DNA from: JBCDHN01 sp964351855
GTDB taxonomy: Bacteria > Verrucomicrobiota > Verrucomicrobiia > Verrucomicrobiales > DEV007
Assembly (NCBI GenBank): GCA_964351855.1
Contig: CAYGQD010000123.1
Coordinates: 1-21,250 of the forward strand
DNA length: 21,250 bases
Direction: 5' to 3'
The position numbers and the translations under genes were made by a program. Positions 14,662-21,250 of this stretch are shown piece after piece (position 1 is the stretch's first letter; the number at the start of each line of letters is the position of its first letter). The notes beneath the pieces are model-generated. The model saw only the letters and a list, made by a program, of their open reading frames with translations. It searched no databases and had not been told where the DNA came from.

Positions 14662-15423
14662 GTGGAACAAACTCTCACCTTAATTTCAACCTTTGAGCCT
14701 GAGATTCAATCCCTCATTTTGGCAGCACTCAACAAAGCGGTTCGCTGCGATGGTTCCTCGCGCCTACTGGGACGTCCGAGCGGACTTTTCCCGGGCGGCA
14801 ACACCAAATCACGCGCCGTAAAATATTGCCTCGAATCGGCCCCACCCCTTTTGGCTCGTGGAAGCGTCACCCCGAACAAGCGCGCGCTTCACGTCCGGCC
14901 CACCCAGGAAGGACTGAGCCAACTTCTTACTCTCACTGCCTCGGAAGATCGCGTGGCCCTTGTTGAAGAAGCATCATCCGTCTATCGTCAGCTCTTACTC
15001 AAATCATGGGCGGAACTCGCTTCTCGGCAAAACTGGACTGAAGATCTCAAAGGAATCGAGACTTGCTGCGCGAACCTGATCCAGGAAATCCAGTCGATCT
15101 TGCCAAAGGATTCCGGCTCGGCACCAACGGCCGCAAATGGCGACGGCAATTTCAAGCGGGACCTGGCGCACGAGCTAGTCATTAGCTGGAAATATGCAAA
15201 AACCGAAGAAGCTCGTGAAGGGATTGCGCGAGCACTGCGTGCTTCCGGGGTCCAACAAATTGGCGAAGTGGGAGACCGAGTCGAATTTGTGGGTCGACGC
15301 CACGTCTGCAATGACGCTCTCTTCCCCGGTGATGCCGTGGAGGTGATTGCCCCCGGATGGGTCGTCCACGATGGAGTTGGAGAGTATCTGCTGGAAAAAG
15401 CCTCAGTTCGGGCGATTGAGTAA
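14662..15423 (+). CDS. Winged-helix-like plus GrpE-like protein, partner of the Hsp70-like ATPase
   Basis: A 254-residue protein in three parts. Residues about 15-90 look like a winged helix: helices, then ARGSVTPNKRALHVRPTQEGLSQLL, which has the 'YrLTpeGleaLL' wing shape. Residues about 90-190 are mostly helical. Residues about 195-254 (SGVQQIGEVGDRVEFVGRRH through VVHDGVGEYLLEKASVRAIE) follow the GrpE beta-domain order 'Gve.i.p.GepfDp..HeAv...V..v.r.Gy...drvLRpA.V'. GrpE proteins release ADP from Hsp70. That fits the ATPase gene 18 nt downstream. GTG 14662 is chosen; ATG 14560 would overlap the divergent small gene and add a stretch with no pattern. The GrpE match is by eye and moderate; the winged helix is weaker. 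Confidence 0.65.
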   Translation: MEQTLTLISTFEPEIQSLILAALNKAVRCDGSSRLLGRPSGLFPGGNTKSRAVKYCLESAPPLLARGSVTPNKRALHVRPTQEGLSQLLTLTASEDRVALVEEASSVYRQLLLKSWAELASRQNWTEDLKGIETCCANLIQEIQSILPKDSGSAPTAANGDGNFKRDLAHELVISWKYAKTEEAREGIARALRASGVQQIGEVGDRVEFVGRRHVCNDALFPGDAVEVIAPGWVVHDGVGEYLLEKASVRAIE

Positions 15424-15441
15424 CCCTGTCTGATTTCATCA

Positions 15442-16740
15442 ATGAAACCCGCTATTAGCATCGATTTTGGAGCCGCTTACACGAAGGTGGCTATTCGCAA
15501 ACTGCCCGATTCCCCTTCGGAGTTGCTCAATCATACTTCGTTGGATCTTGATCCGCTTCACGTTTGTATCCCGACGATTGCTGCTTGGAGCGCGAGTCGC
15601 GATCAGTGGGTTTTTGGAGCCGAAGCGGCTGATTTGCGCTCAAATGATGACATTCACGTGTTTCGGAACTGGAAGAAGGCGCTGTTCGAAACCGGGGATC
15701 GCATTTTTGATCCGGAGTCCCAAGTGGGCAGCATTTTCTACCGCGCCCCGGACATCGAGGGACAGAGTGATCCCAAGATGAAGGCGCGGACCGTCGGGAT
15801 GAAATATTTTCACTGGCTCAAAAACGAGCTGGTCCCGACCATGGTCGGCGACGGCTCCATCACGGACGACGCGATCATGCGTATCTGCATCCCGGACTTT
15901 GCCTTGAACTCCCTCGAAGCGAGTTCCTTCGATGATCTCTTGATCGATGCAGGCTGGAAGACCCTGAGTTCATTCTGTATTTCGGAGCCGCTCGCGAACC
16001 TCACCGGTGCCTTGAGTCAGGGTCGGAACTACATGAATACCGACGACGACGGTGATTTGATGCCTGATGTCAGTCAGATCTTTGCCGGCAGCGACTTGAT
16101 CAAGTTCATCAATTCCTTCGACAGCGCAGATTACAGCGGTGAGCCGCCCAGTGTGTATTCTGTTTTGATCATCGACGTCGGTGCCTACACCGCCGACTTT
16201 GGCTTGGTTGCGATCGATCTCGAATCCTTGGGCTATTTTCCGCTTTGCGAGACCAATTCCGAACCACTCGGAATCAGCCACCTGGATGAAATGGTGCAGA
16301 ACCGACTTCCAGACGCCAAAAAGCAAGCGATTCGCAAGCTCAGCTCACTCGATCTCGAGAAGATGCGTCGCGCCATTTACAGCGATGAAACCTCCTGGGA
16401 GCATCCCGAGGTCGGCAACATCGGAGCTGGCGATGAAGCGAACATCATTGCGGAATGCATCGAACAGCTGGCCACCGAAATTGGCAAGAGCCTGAATGCC
16501 TTCCTCGACGAGCATGAATCTTCCCAAGTGGACGAAGTGATTCTCACGGGCGGCGGAAATAACATTCCTCGGTTGGTCGATGGTCTTGGCAAACAGCTGA
16601 TTGGAAAGGGAGCGAAGACCTTTCACGCCGCCAATGTCCGCGATACGATTGGGAATGCCCGAGCCGTCCCCCTGAATCCTCAAGTGGTTCGCGGCGCGAG
16701 TGCCATTGGAGGAGCCTCGGTGCTCTTCGGAGACGTTTAG
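15442..16740 (+). CDS. Hsp70/actin-fold ATPase without a substrate-binding domain
   Basis: The 432-residue protein has the actin-superfamily nucleotide motifs in order: phosphate 1 ISIDFGAAYTKVAI (5-18), phosphate 2 VLIIDVGAYTADFGLVAI (from 241), and adenosine VDEVILTGGGNNIPRLVDGL (from about 364). It closes with RGASAIGGASVLFGDV, equivalent to the 'GAAiqggvLtGDV' that ends the Hsp70 nucleotide-binding domain. The Hsp70 linker and peptide-binding domain are absent. An acidic insertion NTDDDGDLMPD (199-209) resembles a calcium-binding DxDxDG loop. It follows the GrpE-like gene by 18 nt, so the pair is probably cotranscribed. The client is unknown; a plasmid-partition or cytoskeletal actin is the alternative, but the C-terminus and the GrpE-like neighbour favour the Hsp70 branch. 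Confidence 0.8.
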   Translation: MKPAISIDFGAAYTKVAIRKLPDSPSELLNHTSLDLDPLHVCIPTIAAWSASRDQWVFGAEAADLRSNDDIHVFRNWKKALFETGDRIFDPESQVGSIFYRAPDIEGQSDPKMKARTVGMKYFHWLKNELVPTMVGDGSITDDAIMRICIPDFALNSLEASSFDDLLIDAGWKTLSSFCISEPLANLTGALSQGRNYMNTDDDGDLMPDVSQIFAGSDLIKFINSFDSADYSGEPPSVYSVLIIDVGAYTADFGLVAIDLESLGYFPLCETNSEPLGISHLDEMVQNRLPDAKKQAIRKLSSLDLEKMRRAIYSDETSWEHPEVGNIGAGDEANIIAECIEQLATEIGKSLNAFLDEHESSQVDEVILTGGGNNIPRLVDGLGKQLIGKGAKTFHAANVRDTIGNARAVPLNPQVVRGASAIGGASVLFGDV

Positions 16741-16758
16741 CGGTTCCCCGCAACCTTT

Positions 16759-17049
16759 TCAGATCCCCATTCGGGACAAACCGATGCAAATCGTGTTGAT
16801 GCGCGATGCCGCTTCCGGGTTCCTGGCGACCAGTCGCGTGCCCAAATTTTGCAGCGCGGCGATAAACGGATGGTCTTCTTGTTCGTCCTCAGGGCCATTC
16901 AACGCGCGTTGCTTCAGCCCATCGCCCAGGAGTTCCAGCCTGACTTTTTCCATTTCAGCGACGACTTCCGACTTTTCAGATTCATCGAGTTCGGTGGTGT
17001 GGAGGATTTCATCCAGTTCCTTGAGTTTGGCTTCGATCTGAGTTTTCAC
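16759..17049 (-). CDS. DUF4404-like small coiled-coil protein
   Basis: The N-terminal half (KTQIEAKLKELDEILHTTEL, then ESEKSEVVAEMEKVRLELLG) is a charged helical hairpin or coiled coil. The C-terminal half ends FIAALQNLGTRLVARNPEAA...INTICIGLSRMGI, matching the DUF4404 pattern 'fe..HP.l...l..i...Ls.iGI'. GTG 17049 gives 96 residues, close to the usual 85-90; an ATG at 17112 would add 21 residues with no family likeness. The function of DUF4404 is unknown. It converges on the Hsp70-like gene with 18 nt between stops, and its start faces away from the metY-like gene. Confidence 0.6.
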   Translation of the reverse strand: MKTQIEAKLKELDEILHTTELDESEKSEVVAEMEKVRLELLGDGLKQRALNGPEDEQEDHPFIAALQNLGTRLVARNPEAASRINTICIGLSRMGI

Positions 17050-17180
17050 GAGGTTGGTAAGCGTTGAGTGATGAGTTAAGAGGTTGCTGCTGTTGACGCA
17101 AGGCCGACGCATTTCGTTGGCGAAACCATTCGGTAAATGACAAGGTCCCACTTTAACGAATTCATTCCAAAAAAACCACT

Positions 17181-18467
17181 ATGAAACTCGAATCTCTCTG
17201 TCTTCACGGCGCTCAGCAACCCGATCCCGCAACCAATGCCCGCGCGGTTCCCTGCTACCGCACGGCTTCCTTTGTCTTCGATTCTACCGAACACGCAGCG
17301 AATCTTTTCGCCCTCAAGGAACTGGGCAACATCTACTCCCGAATCGGGAACCCAACTCAAGCTGTCCTTGAAGGTCGCGTCGCCCTGCTCGAGGGTGCTC
17401 ATGAAATGGCAGGACTCGCTTTGGCCTCCGGCACCAGCGCAGTATTCTACTCGATTATCAATTTGGCGAAAGCCGGTGACAACATCGTCTCGGCGCGAAA
17501 TCTGTACGGAGGAAGCTACACCCAGTTCAACGATATTTTGCCCGCGTTGGGCATCAACGTGAAGCTGGTGGATTCGCGGACGCCAGAGAACTTCGCTGCC
17601 GCAATCGATGCAAACACGAGAGCTCTCTTCGTTGAAACCGTCTCGAATCCTGCGCTGGAAGTGACGGACCTCGAAGCGGTGGCTGAAATCGCTCACGCCC
17701 ATGGCATTCCCTTGATCGTGGACAGCACTTTTTCGACGCCCTATTTGACTCAACCGATTGCGCATGGTGCCGACGTGGTAGTTCACTCCCTCACCAAATG
17801 GTTTGGCGGTCATGGAACAGGGATTGGAGGCGTGGTCGTCGACTCCGGAAGATTCAACTGGGCTGGCGGCAAGCACCCCCTCTTTGACGAGCCCGACAAT
17901 TCTTATCATGGTCTCCGATGGGGGCATGATCTGCCAGAACCGCTCGCACCCTTGGCCTTTATTTTGCGCATGAGAACGGTTCCTTTACGGAACCTCGGTG
18001 CCTGCATCAGCCCGGACAATGCTTGGCAATTCCTTCAGGGAATCGAGACGCTCCCGCTTCGGATGGAGCGCCATTGTGAGAACGCACTGGCCGTCGCCAA
18101 ACACCTCAAAGAACATCCCGATGTGGAGTGGGTGCGTTTTCCGGGATTGGAAGACGATCCTGAATTTGCCAAGAACCAAAAATACCTGAAAGGCAAAGGA
18201 GGAGCGATGGTCGTCTTTGGCGTGAAAGGCGGGCTCGCGGCGGGGCAGAAATTGATCGAGAGCCTGAAACTCTTCTCGCACTTGGCCAATGTGGGAGATG
18301 CAAAGAGCCTTGCGATTCACCCTGCTACCACCACTCACAGTCAGTTGAACGCGGAACAGCAAGCCGCTGGGGGAATCACTCCGGAATTGATTCGCCTTTC
18401 GGTCGGCATCGAACATATCGACGACATCTTATCCGACCTCGATCAGGCACTCGCCGCAACCAAGTAA
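17181..18467 (+). CDS. metY: O-acetylhomoserine sulfhydrylase-type PLP enzyme
   Basis: The Cys/Met-metabolism PLP family incorporates sulfide or a thiol into O-acetylhomoserine for methionine synthesis. The 428-residue protein shows YSRIGNPTQAVLEGRVALLEG, ALASGTSAVFYSI, NLYGGSYTQF, FVETVSNPALEV, VDSTFSTPYL and HSLTKWFGGHGTGIGG with the PLP lysine at K206, then the late LANVGDAKSLAIHPATTTHS. Its length and the HGT(G)IGG segment point to the MetY/OAH sulfhydrylase branch rather than the roughly 390-residue MetB/MetC branch. ATG 17181 is the only fitting start. No methionine-type riboswitch was recognised upstream. A strong terminator lies 163 nt after the stop. Confidence 0.88.
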   Translation: MKLESLCLHGAQQPDPATNARAVPCYRTASFVFDSTEHAANLFALKELGNIYSRIGNPTQAVLEGRVALLEGAHEMAGLALASGTSAVFYSIINLAKAGDNIVSARNLYGGSYTQFNDILPALGINVKLVDSRTPENFAAAIDANTRALFVETVSNPALEVTDLEAVAEIAHAHGIPLIVDSTFSTPYLTQPIAHGADVVVHSLTKWFGGHGTGIGGVVVDSGRFNWAGGKHPLFDEPDNSYHGLRWGHDLPEPLAPLAFILRMRTVPLRNLGACISPDNAWQFLQGIETLPLRMERHCENALAVAKHLKEHPDVEWVRFPGLEDDPEFAKNQKYLKGKGGAMVVFGVKGGLAAGQKLIESLKLFSHLANVGDAKSLAIHPATTTHSQLNAEQQAAGGITPELIRLSVGIEHIDDILSDLDQALAATK

Positions 18468-18472
18468 CCAAA

Positions 18473-18594
18473 ACTCCTAACAAACCGACAAATCCTAACA
18501 TTTCTCTTGCCTCTACTTCACCCTGCTTTTAGGAGTATGTTAGAGTCAATTCTTTAGAGATTCTCAGATGTGATTCCTTTCACCTGATAATCTG
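18473..18594 (+). ncRNA. Structured 3' region after metY, possible small RNA
   Basis: The gap between metY and the convergent CoA-binding gene has no convincing ORF but has ordered complementarity. ACTCCTAA (18473-18480) pairs with TTAGGAGT (18529-18536), and CTAACAT (18495-18501) pairs with ATGTTAG (18537-18543). The two pairings cross, as in a pseudoknot. CCTAACA also occurs twice as a direct repeat. A further hairpin, CAGAT-GTGA...TCAC...ATCTG, spans 18565-18594. The strong terminator at 18631 would end such a transcript. No good promoter was found inside, so a metY 3' untranslated region or a processed RNA is as likely as an independent gene. Confidence 0.35.
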
Positions 18595-18630
18595 GATTCA
18601 TTGGTTCTCTCAGTTATCCTTGGTTCTTCT

Positions 18631-18667
18631 GAAGCCTCGACCGGCGCCCGGTCGGGGCTTCGTTTTT
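18631..18667 (+). terminator. Strong intrinsic terminator downstream of metY
   Basis: A 14-pair stem, GAAGCCTCGACCGG with CCGGTCGGGGCTTC (one T-G pair), closes a CGC loop at 18631-18661 and is followed by GTTTTT. On the opposite strand no T run follows, so it acts on plus-strand transcripts from metY or from the structured region before it. Confidence 0.85.
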
Positions 18668-18672
18668 CCAGC

Positions 18673-19062
18673 CTAAAACTGGCCGGACCGCAAAAGGACG
18701 AGCGTGCAGGAATTTCTCCAGGCGATTCCGGCTTCTTCCAGTTGCTCCACCAACCCGGACGACTCGGTTCCCGGGTTGAAGATGACGCGCTTGGGTTTCA
18801 ATCGAACAATTGCTTCACCCATTTCAGCGGTTAATTCAGGCCTGAGATAAATGGTGAGCGTGGAAATCGGCAGCTCTTGGTCGATCAGTTCTTCCAAGGA
18901 TGCCGTCACCGGAATACCATGAACGGAGTCCAGAGCGGGATGAATCGGCACCACCTCGTAACCGAACTGCGCCAGTAACTGGATCGCTTGATTCGAATAC
19001 CGAGAGGGTTTGGAACTTGCACCGAGGACGGCGACTCGACGGCTTTGCGGTTCCGAATCCAT
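18673..19062 (-). CDS. YccU-like CoA-binding domain protein
   Basis: A 129-residue Rossmann-fold protein with the CoA-binding domain pattern: RRVAVLGASSKPSRYSNQAIQLL at the N-terminus, YEVVPIHPALDSVHGIPVTASLEEL in place of the usual 'V.PVnP....i.G....asl..ip', then RVIFNPGTES and a C-terminal NSCTLVLL. The domain resembles the N-terminal part of succinyl-CoA synthetase alpha and ADP-forming acyl-CoA synthetases, but stands alone here. Standalone members bind CoA; their cellular task is not established. ATG 19062 is 6 nt after the stop of the small ORF upstream, with no ribosome-binding site, which suggests translational coupling. It converges on metY. Confidence 0.85.
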   Translation of the reverse strand: MDSEPQSRRVAVLGASSKPSRYSNQAIQLLAQFGYEVVPIHPALDSVHGIPVTASLEELIDQELPISTLTIYLRPELTAEMGEAIVRLKPKRVIFNPGTESSGLVEQLEEAGIAWRNSCTLVLLRSGQF

Positions 19063-19068
19063 TACGGA

Positions 19069-19200
19069 TTATGATTTACCGAACCACCGCGCGAGGAGGC
19101 CCCGCTTGGGTTTGGGTTGCTGAGGAGTGGGGAGAGTCGAAGCGCTTTGGGCAAGAGCCGGAGCTTCGCCCTCCGTTAGCCCTTTGGGAATTTCACCCAT
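19069..19200 (-). CDS. 43-aa Pro/Lys-rich small ORF, or -1 frameshifted tail of the oxidoreductase
   Basis: A short frame starts at ATG 19200 inside the end of the oxidoreductase gene (25-nt overlap, -1 frame) and stops at 19069, 6 nt before the CoA-binding gene. It begins MGEIPKGLTEGEAPA, continues with a Pro/Gln linker, and ends KPKRGLLARWFGKS, a cationic amphipathic tail. The frame exactly fills what would otherwise be a 113-nt gap in a same-strand set. Two readings are possible: a translationally coupled small gene, or a -1 frameshift at C CCA AAG that would join the tail to the oxidoreductase. No ribosome-binding site precedes the ATG. No family is recognised. Confidence 0.4.
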   Translation of the reverse strand: MGEIPKGLTEGEAPALAQSASTLPTPQQPKPKRGLLARWFGKS

Positions 19201-20339
19201 TTCTCCGTCGAATTGGAACTCTGCACCGCTGTGGCGACGAACGCCATCCCGGCAACACCATCTTCTACGGTCGGAAAGTCGTAGCCTTCCTCCGGAGCGG
19301 GATTCCCCATGATCTGATCGGAAATGGCTCTGCCGGCTGCCAAGTAAACGTTAGCGAAGGCCTCAATGAAGCCTTCGGGATGCGCGAACGGCGTCCGAGT
19401 ATAACCATGATCACTGGCTGCCGAGCTGATGTAGTCATTTCCACGACGATAGATCTTCCGGGGAGCGTTCGCGTATTTCACGATCAACTCGTTCGGATCT
19501 TCCTGATGCCACTCAATCGAGGCCTTGGTTCCATAAACCCGGATGCTAAGGGCGTTCTCATCGCCATTCGAAATCTGTGAGGAATAGATGAGTCCCTTGG
19601 CACCACCTTCGAAACGGACCAGAATATTGCTGTCGTCATCGAGCTGACGACCGGGAATAAAGGCCGTGAGTTCGGCACACAGTTCCTCAATTTCGAGCCC
19701 CGTCACAAAGCGGACCAGATTGTGAGCATGGGTTCCGATATCGCTCGTGCAGTTTGAGAGACCGGCAATCGCAGGGTCCGAACGCCAGTTGGAGATTTTG
19801 CCTTGTCCCTCCCCTTCCACGTCCCCAACTGCATAGCCTTGAGGATACTCAGCGACGATCTTCAGAATTCGACCCAACTCTCCATCTTTCAGCATTCTGC
19901 GGGCTTCCTTGACCATGGGATAGCCGGTGTAGTTGTGGGTCAGCGCGAAGACCTTGCCGGATTTTGCCACGATCTCACGAAGCGAGTAGGCCTGCTCAAG
20001 GTCGAAGCAAAGAGGCTTATCACAAATCACGTTGAATCCAGCCTCCAAAAAGGTTTTGGCGACATCATAGTGCAGATGGTTCTGGACCACGATACTCACG
20101 AAATCGATTCGATCCTCTCGCGCCGCTTCTTTCTCCGCCATCTCCTGATAGCTGCCGTAAACCCGCGCGGGATCGAGGAAGAAATCCTCACCGGACAATC
20201 GAGACTTCTCGGGATTTGAAGAAAAAGCACCACCAACGAGTTCGATTTTTCCATCCAGATTGGCGGCCATGCGATGGACCTGACCGATGAAGGCATCTCG
20301 GCCGCCGCCGACCATGCCCATGCGAAGTTTGCGATTCAT
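19176..20339 (-). CDS. Gfo/Idh/MocA-family oxidoreductase
   Basis: The 387-residue NAD(P)-dependent enzyme has the N-terminal Rossmann motif MGMVGGGRDAFIG (about 7-19), VSIVVQNHLHYDVAKTFLEAG and CDKPL at 106-110. In CDKPL, K108 is the family's conserved lysine; the usual E of EKP is D. HNYTGYPMVKEAR and DIGTHAHNL, the substrate-site histidine region, follow. Relatives oxidise or epimerise inositols, sugars and glycosides; the substrate here is unknown. ATG 20339 fits family starts. The frame ends EKWVKFPKG, a normal family end. It overlaps a -1 frame ORF at its 3' end and lies upstream of the CoA-binding gene on the same strand. Confidence 0.9.
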   Translation of the reverse strand: MNRKLRMGMVGGGRDAFIGQVHRMAANLDGKIELVGGAFSSNPEKSRLSGEDFFLDPARVYGSYQEMAEKEAAREDRIDFVSIVVQNHLHYDVAKTFLEAGFNVICDKPLCFDLEQAYSLREIVAKSGKVFALTHNYTGYPMVKEARRMLKDGELGRILKIVAEYPQGYAVGDVEGEGQGKISNWRSDPAIAGLSNCTSDIGTHAHNLVRFVTGLEIEELCAELTAFIPGRQLDDDSNILVRFEGGAKGLIYSSQISNGDENALSIRVYGTKASIEWHQEDPNELIVKYANAPRKIYRRGNDYISSAASDHGYTRTPFAHPEGFIEAFANVYLAAGRAISDQIMGNPAPEEGYDFPTVEDGVAGMAFVATAVQSSNSTEKWVKFPKG

Positions 20340-20510
20340 AATGGTGTTCGTATAGGGTTTTGATGTAGTCCGAAATCCCTAGAGGTAAGCGATGGACCTG
20401 GCAACCCCGTTTTCCGGCAAACTCCGTGATTTGAGAAACCAAGACGAATCCCGGTTGAATTTCGCGATCTGGGATGCAGGGTCAGCCCCTTCATTCAACC
20501 AAACGATCTG

Positions 20511-21250
20511 ATGTACCGAACCCACCATTGTAACGAGCTGCGCAAAGCGCACATTGGCGAAACCGTAACCTTGGTCGGATGGGTGAATACGAATCGCGAT
20601 CACCACGGCGTTATCTTCATTGACCTTCGAGACCGCGAAGGGGTGACCCAAGTCGTTTTCAAAACTGAGGAAAACGCGAGTGCGGCGGCAATCAGTCATA
20701 AGCTCCGTCAGGAAGATGTAATTCAAATCACGGGAAAGGTTTCCGAACGTCCGGAGTTCGACGGACAAAGCACCGTCAATCCCAACATCGAGACGGGCGA
20801 AGTCGAAATCGAAGTCGCCGAAGTCAAGGTCCTGAACAAAGCAGAGGTCCTCCCTTTCCAGCTCGACAAAGACCTCTCCAATGAGGATTTAAGACTGAAA
20901 TACCGCTACCTCGATCTGAGACGCCCGCGCATGAGTGAGAACATCCGTCTGCGGCATCGGGTGACCAAGGCATTGCGCGATCACCTCGACGAAAACCACT
21001 TCACGGAAGTCGAGACACCCATTTTATCGAAAAGCACTCCAGAAGGAGCTCGCGACTTCTTGGTTCCCGCCAGATTGAGCCCCGGAAAGTTCTATGCCCT
21101 TCCCCAAGCACCCCAGCAATACAAGCAATTGCTCATGGTCGCCGGAGTCGAGCGCTATTTCCAGATCGCCCGCTGCTTTCGGGACGAAGACTTGCGAGCC
21201 GATCGGCAGCCAGAGTTCACTCAAGTGGACATCGAAGCCTCCTTTATCAC
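20511..21250 (+). CDS. aspS: Aspartyl-tRNA synthetase (partial, 5' part)
   Basis: The first 246 codons run off the right edge. The N-terminal anticodon-binding OB domain (VTLVGWVNTNRDHHGVIFIDLRDREG) and the class II catalytic start are present. Motif 2 region residues include YLDLRRPRM, FTEVETPILSKSTPEGARDFLVP, FYALPQAPQQYKQLL, and RYFQIARCFRDEDLRADRQPEFTQVD, all typical of bacterial AspRS. H31 occupies the position that, in Pseudomonas aeruginosa, helps an AspRS charge both tRNA-Asp and tRNA-Asn, so a non-discriminating enzyme is possible. ATG 20511 is the start, with no ribosome-binding site. The 171 nt upstream, back to the divergent oxidoreductase gene, hold no recognised element. Confidence 0.97.
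   Translation, partial: MYRTHHCNELRKAHIGETVTLVGWVNTNRDHHGVIFIDLRDREGVTQVVFKTEENASAAAISHKLRQEDVIQITGKVSERPEFDGQSTVNPNIETGEVEIEVAEVKVLNKAEVLPFQLDKDLSNEDLRLKYRYLDLRRPRMSENIRLRHRVTKALRDHLDENHFTEVETPILSKSTPEGARDFLVPARLSPGKFYALPQAPQQYKQLLMVAGVERYFQIARCFRDEDLRADRQPEFTQVDIEASFI

Noticed and set aside
17050..17180. Possible methionine/SAM riboswitch ahead of metY
   Set aside because: No SAM-I, SAM-II or SAH core sequences were recognised, and the stretch has no terminator-like hairpin before the ATG.
17076..17927. 283-codon minus-strand frame opposite metY
   Set aside because: It mirrors a strongly conserved PLP enzyme and has no motif of its own; it is a long antisense shadow from codon bias.
20379..20768. 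129-codon minus-strand frame upstream of and over the aspS start
   Set aside because: It overlaps the conserved AspRS N-terminal domain antisense and shows no family pattern.
1..21250. CRISPR arrays, insertion sequences, prophage or integron signals
   Set aside because: No regularly spaced repeats, transposase, integrase or phage structural genes were seen on either strand.

Overview
The window looks like chromosomal housekeeping DNA from a Gram-negative, non-proteobacterial bacterium. The best fit is Verrucomicrobiota, probably the Opitutae side. This rests on the gene mix and protein style, such as a prfA-prmC-murA cluster behind rpmE, a short zinc-free S14, and Gfo/Idh and LOG proteins of familiar type. 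No taxonomic marker was searched, so treat it as a moderate guess. Coding density is high and GC is mid-range. No insertion sequence, prophage, integron or CRISPR array is visible. Nearly all genes lack a recognisable Shine-Dalgarno sequence.

Region 1 (1-3590, + strand) holds the tail of an unidentified gene, an RlmI-type 23S rRNA methyltransferase whose stop codon sits inside an intrinsic terminator, a large ABC-2-like membrane permease without an adjacent ATPase, and an Rrf2-family regulator. Region 2 (3591-9222, - strand) reads, in transcription order: LOG-family protein, DUF433 antitoxin-like protein behind a perfect 29-nt palindrome, rpmE (L31), an intrinsic terminator, prfA (RF1), prmC (the methylase that modifies RF1), murA, and a small hypothetical protein. 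Region 3 (9331-12299) has a DAHP synthase, a convergent family 2 glycosyltransferase, a tRNA-Leu with the unusual anticodon AAG, and purU.

Region 4 (12322-14577, - strand) has a 53-aa membrane protein, then rpsN, an FmdB-like zinc ribbon and a CNNM/CBS/CorC protein. Region 5 (14662-17049) is the most unusual part. A protein with a winged-helix-like N-terminus and a GrpE-like C-terminus is followed 18 nt later by an Hsp70/actin-fold ATPase that ends exactly where the Hsp70 nucleotide-binding domain normally ends. It has no substrate-binding domain and there is no J-protein nearby. This looks like a private ATPase/exchange-factor pair of unknown task. A DUF4404-like coiled-coil protein converges on it.

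Region 6 (17181-21250) has an O-acetylhomoserine sulfhydrylase-type PLP enzyme, a structured 3' region ending in a very strong terminator, and a - strand set of Gfo/Idh oxidoreductase, overlooked 43-aa ORF and CoA-binding protein. It ends with the first 246 codons of aspS. The 43-aa ORF overlaps the oxidoreductase end at a possible -1 slippery site, so it could be a coupled small gene or a frameshifted tail.

Functional links visible here: PrmC and RF1 act together in translation termination; RlmI, L31, S14, tRNA-Leu and AspRS are all translation components; MurA starts peptidoglycan precursor synthesis.
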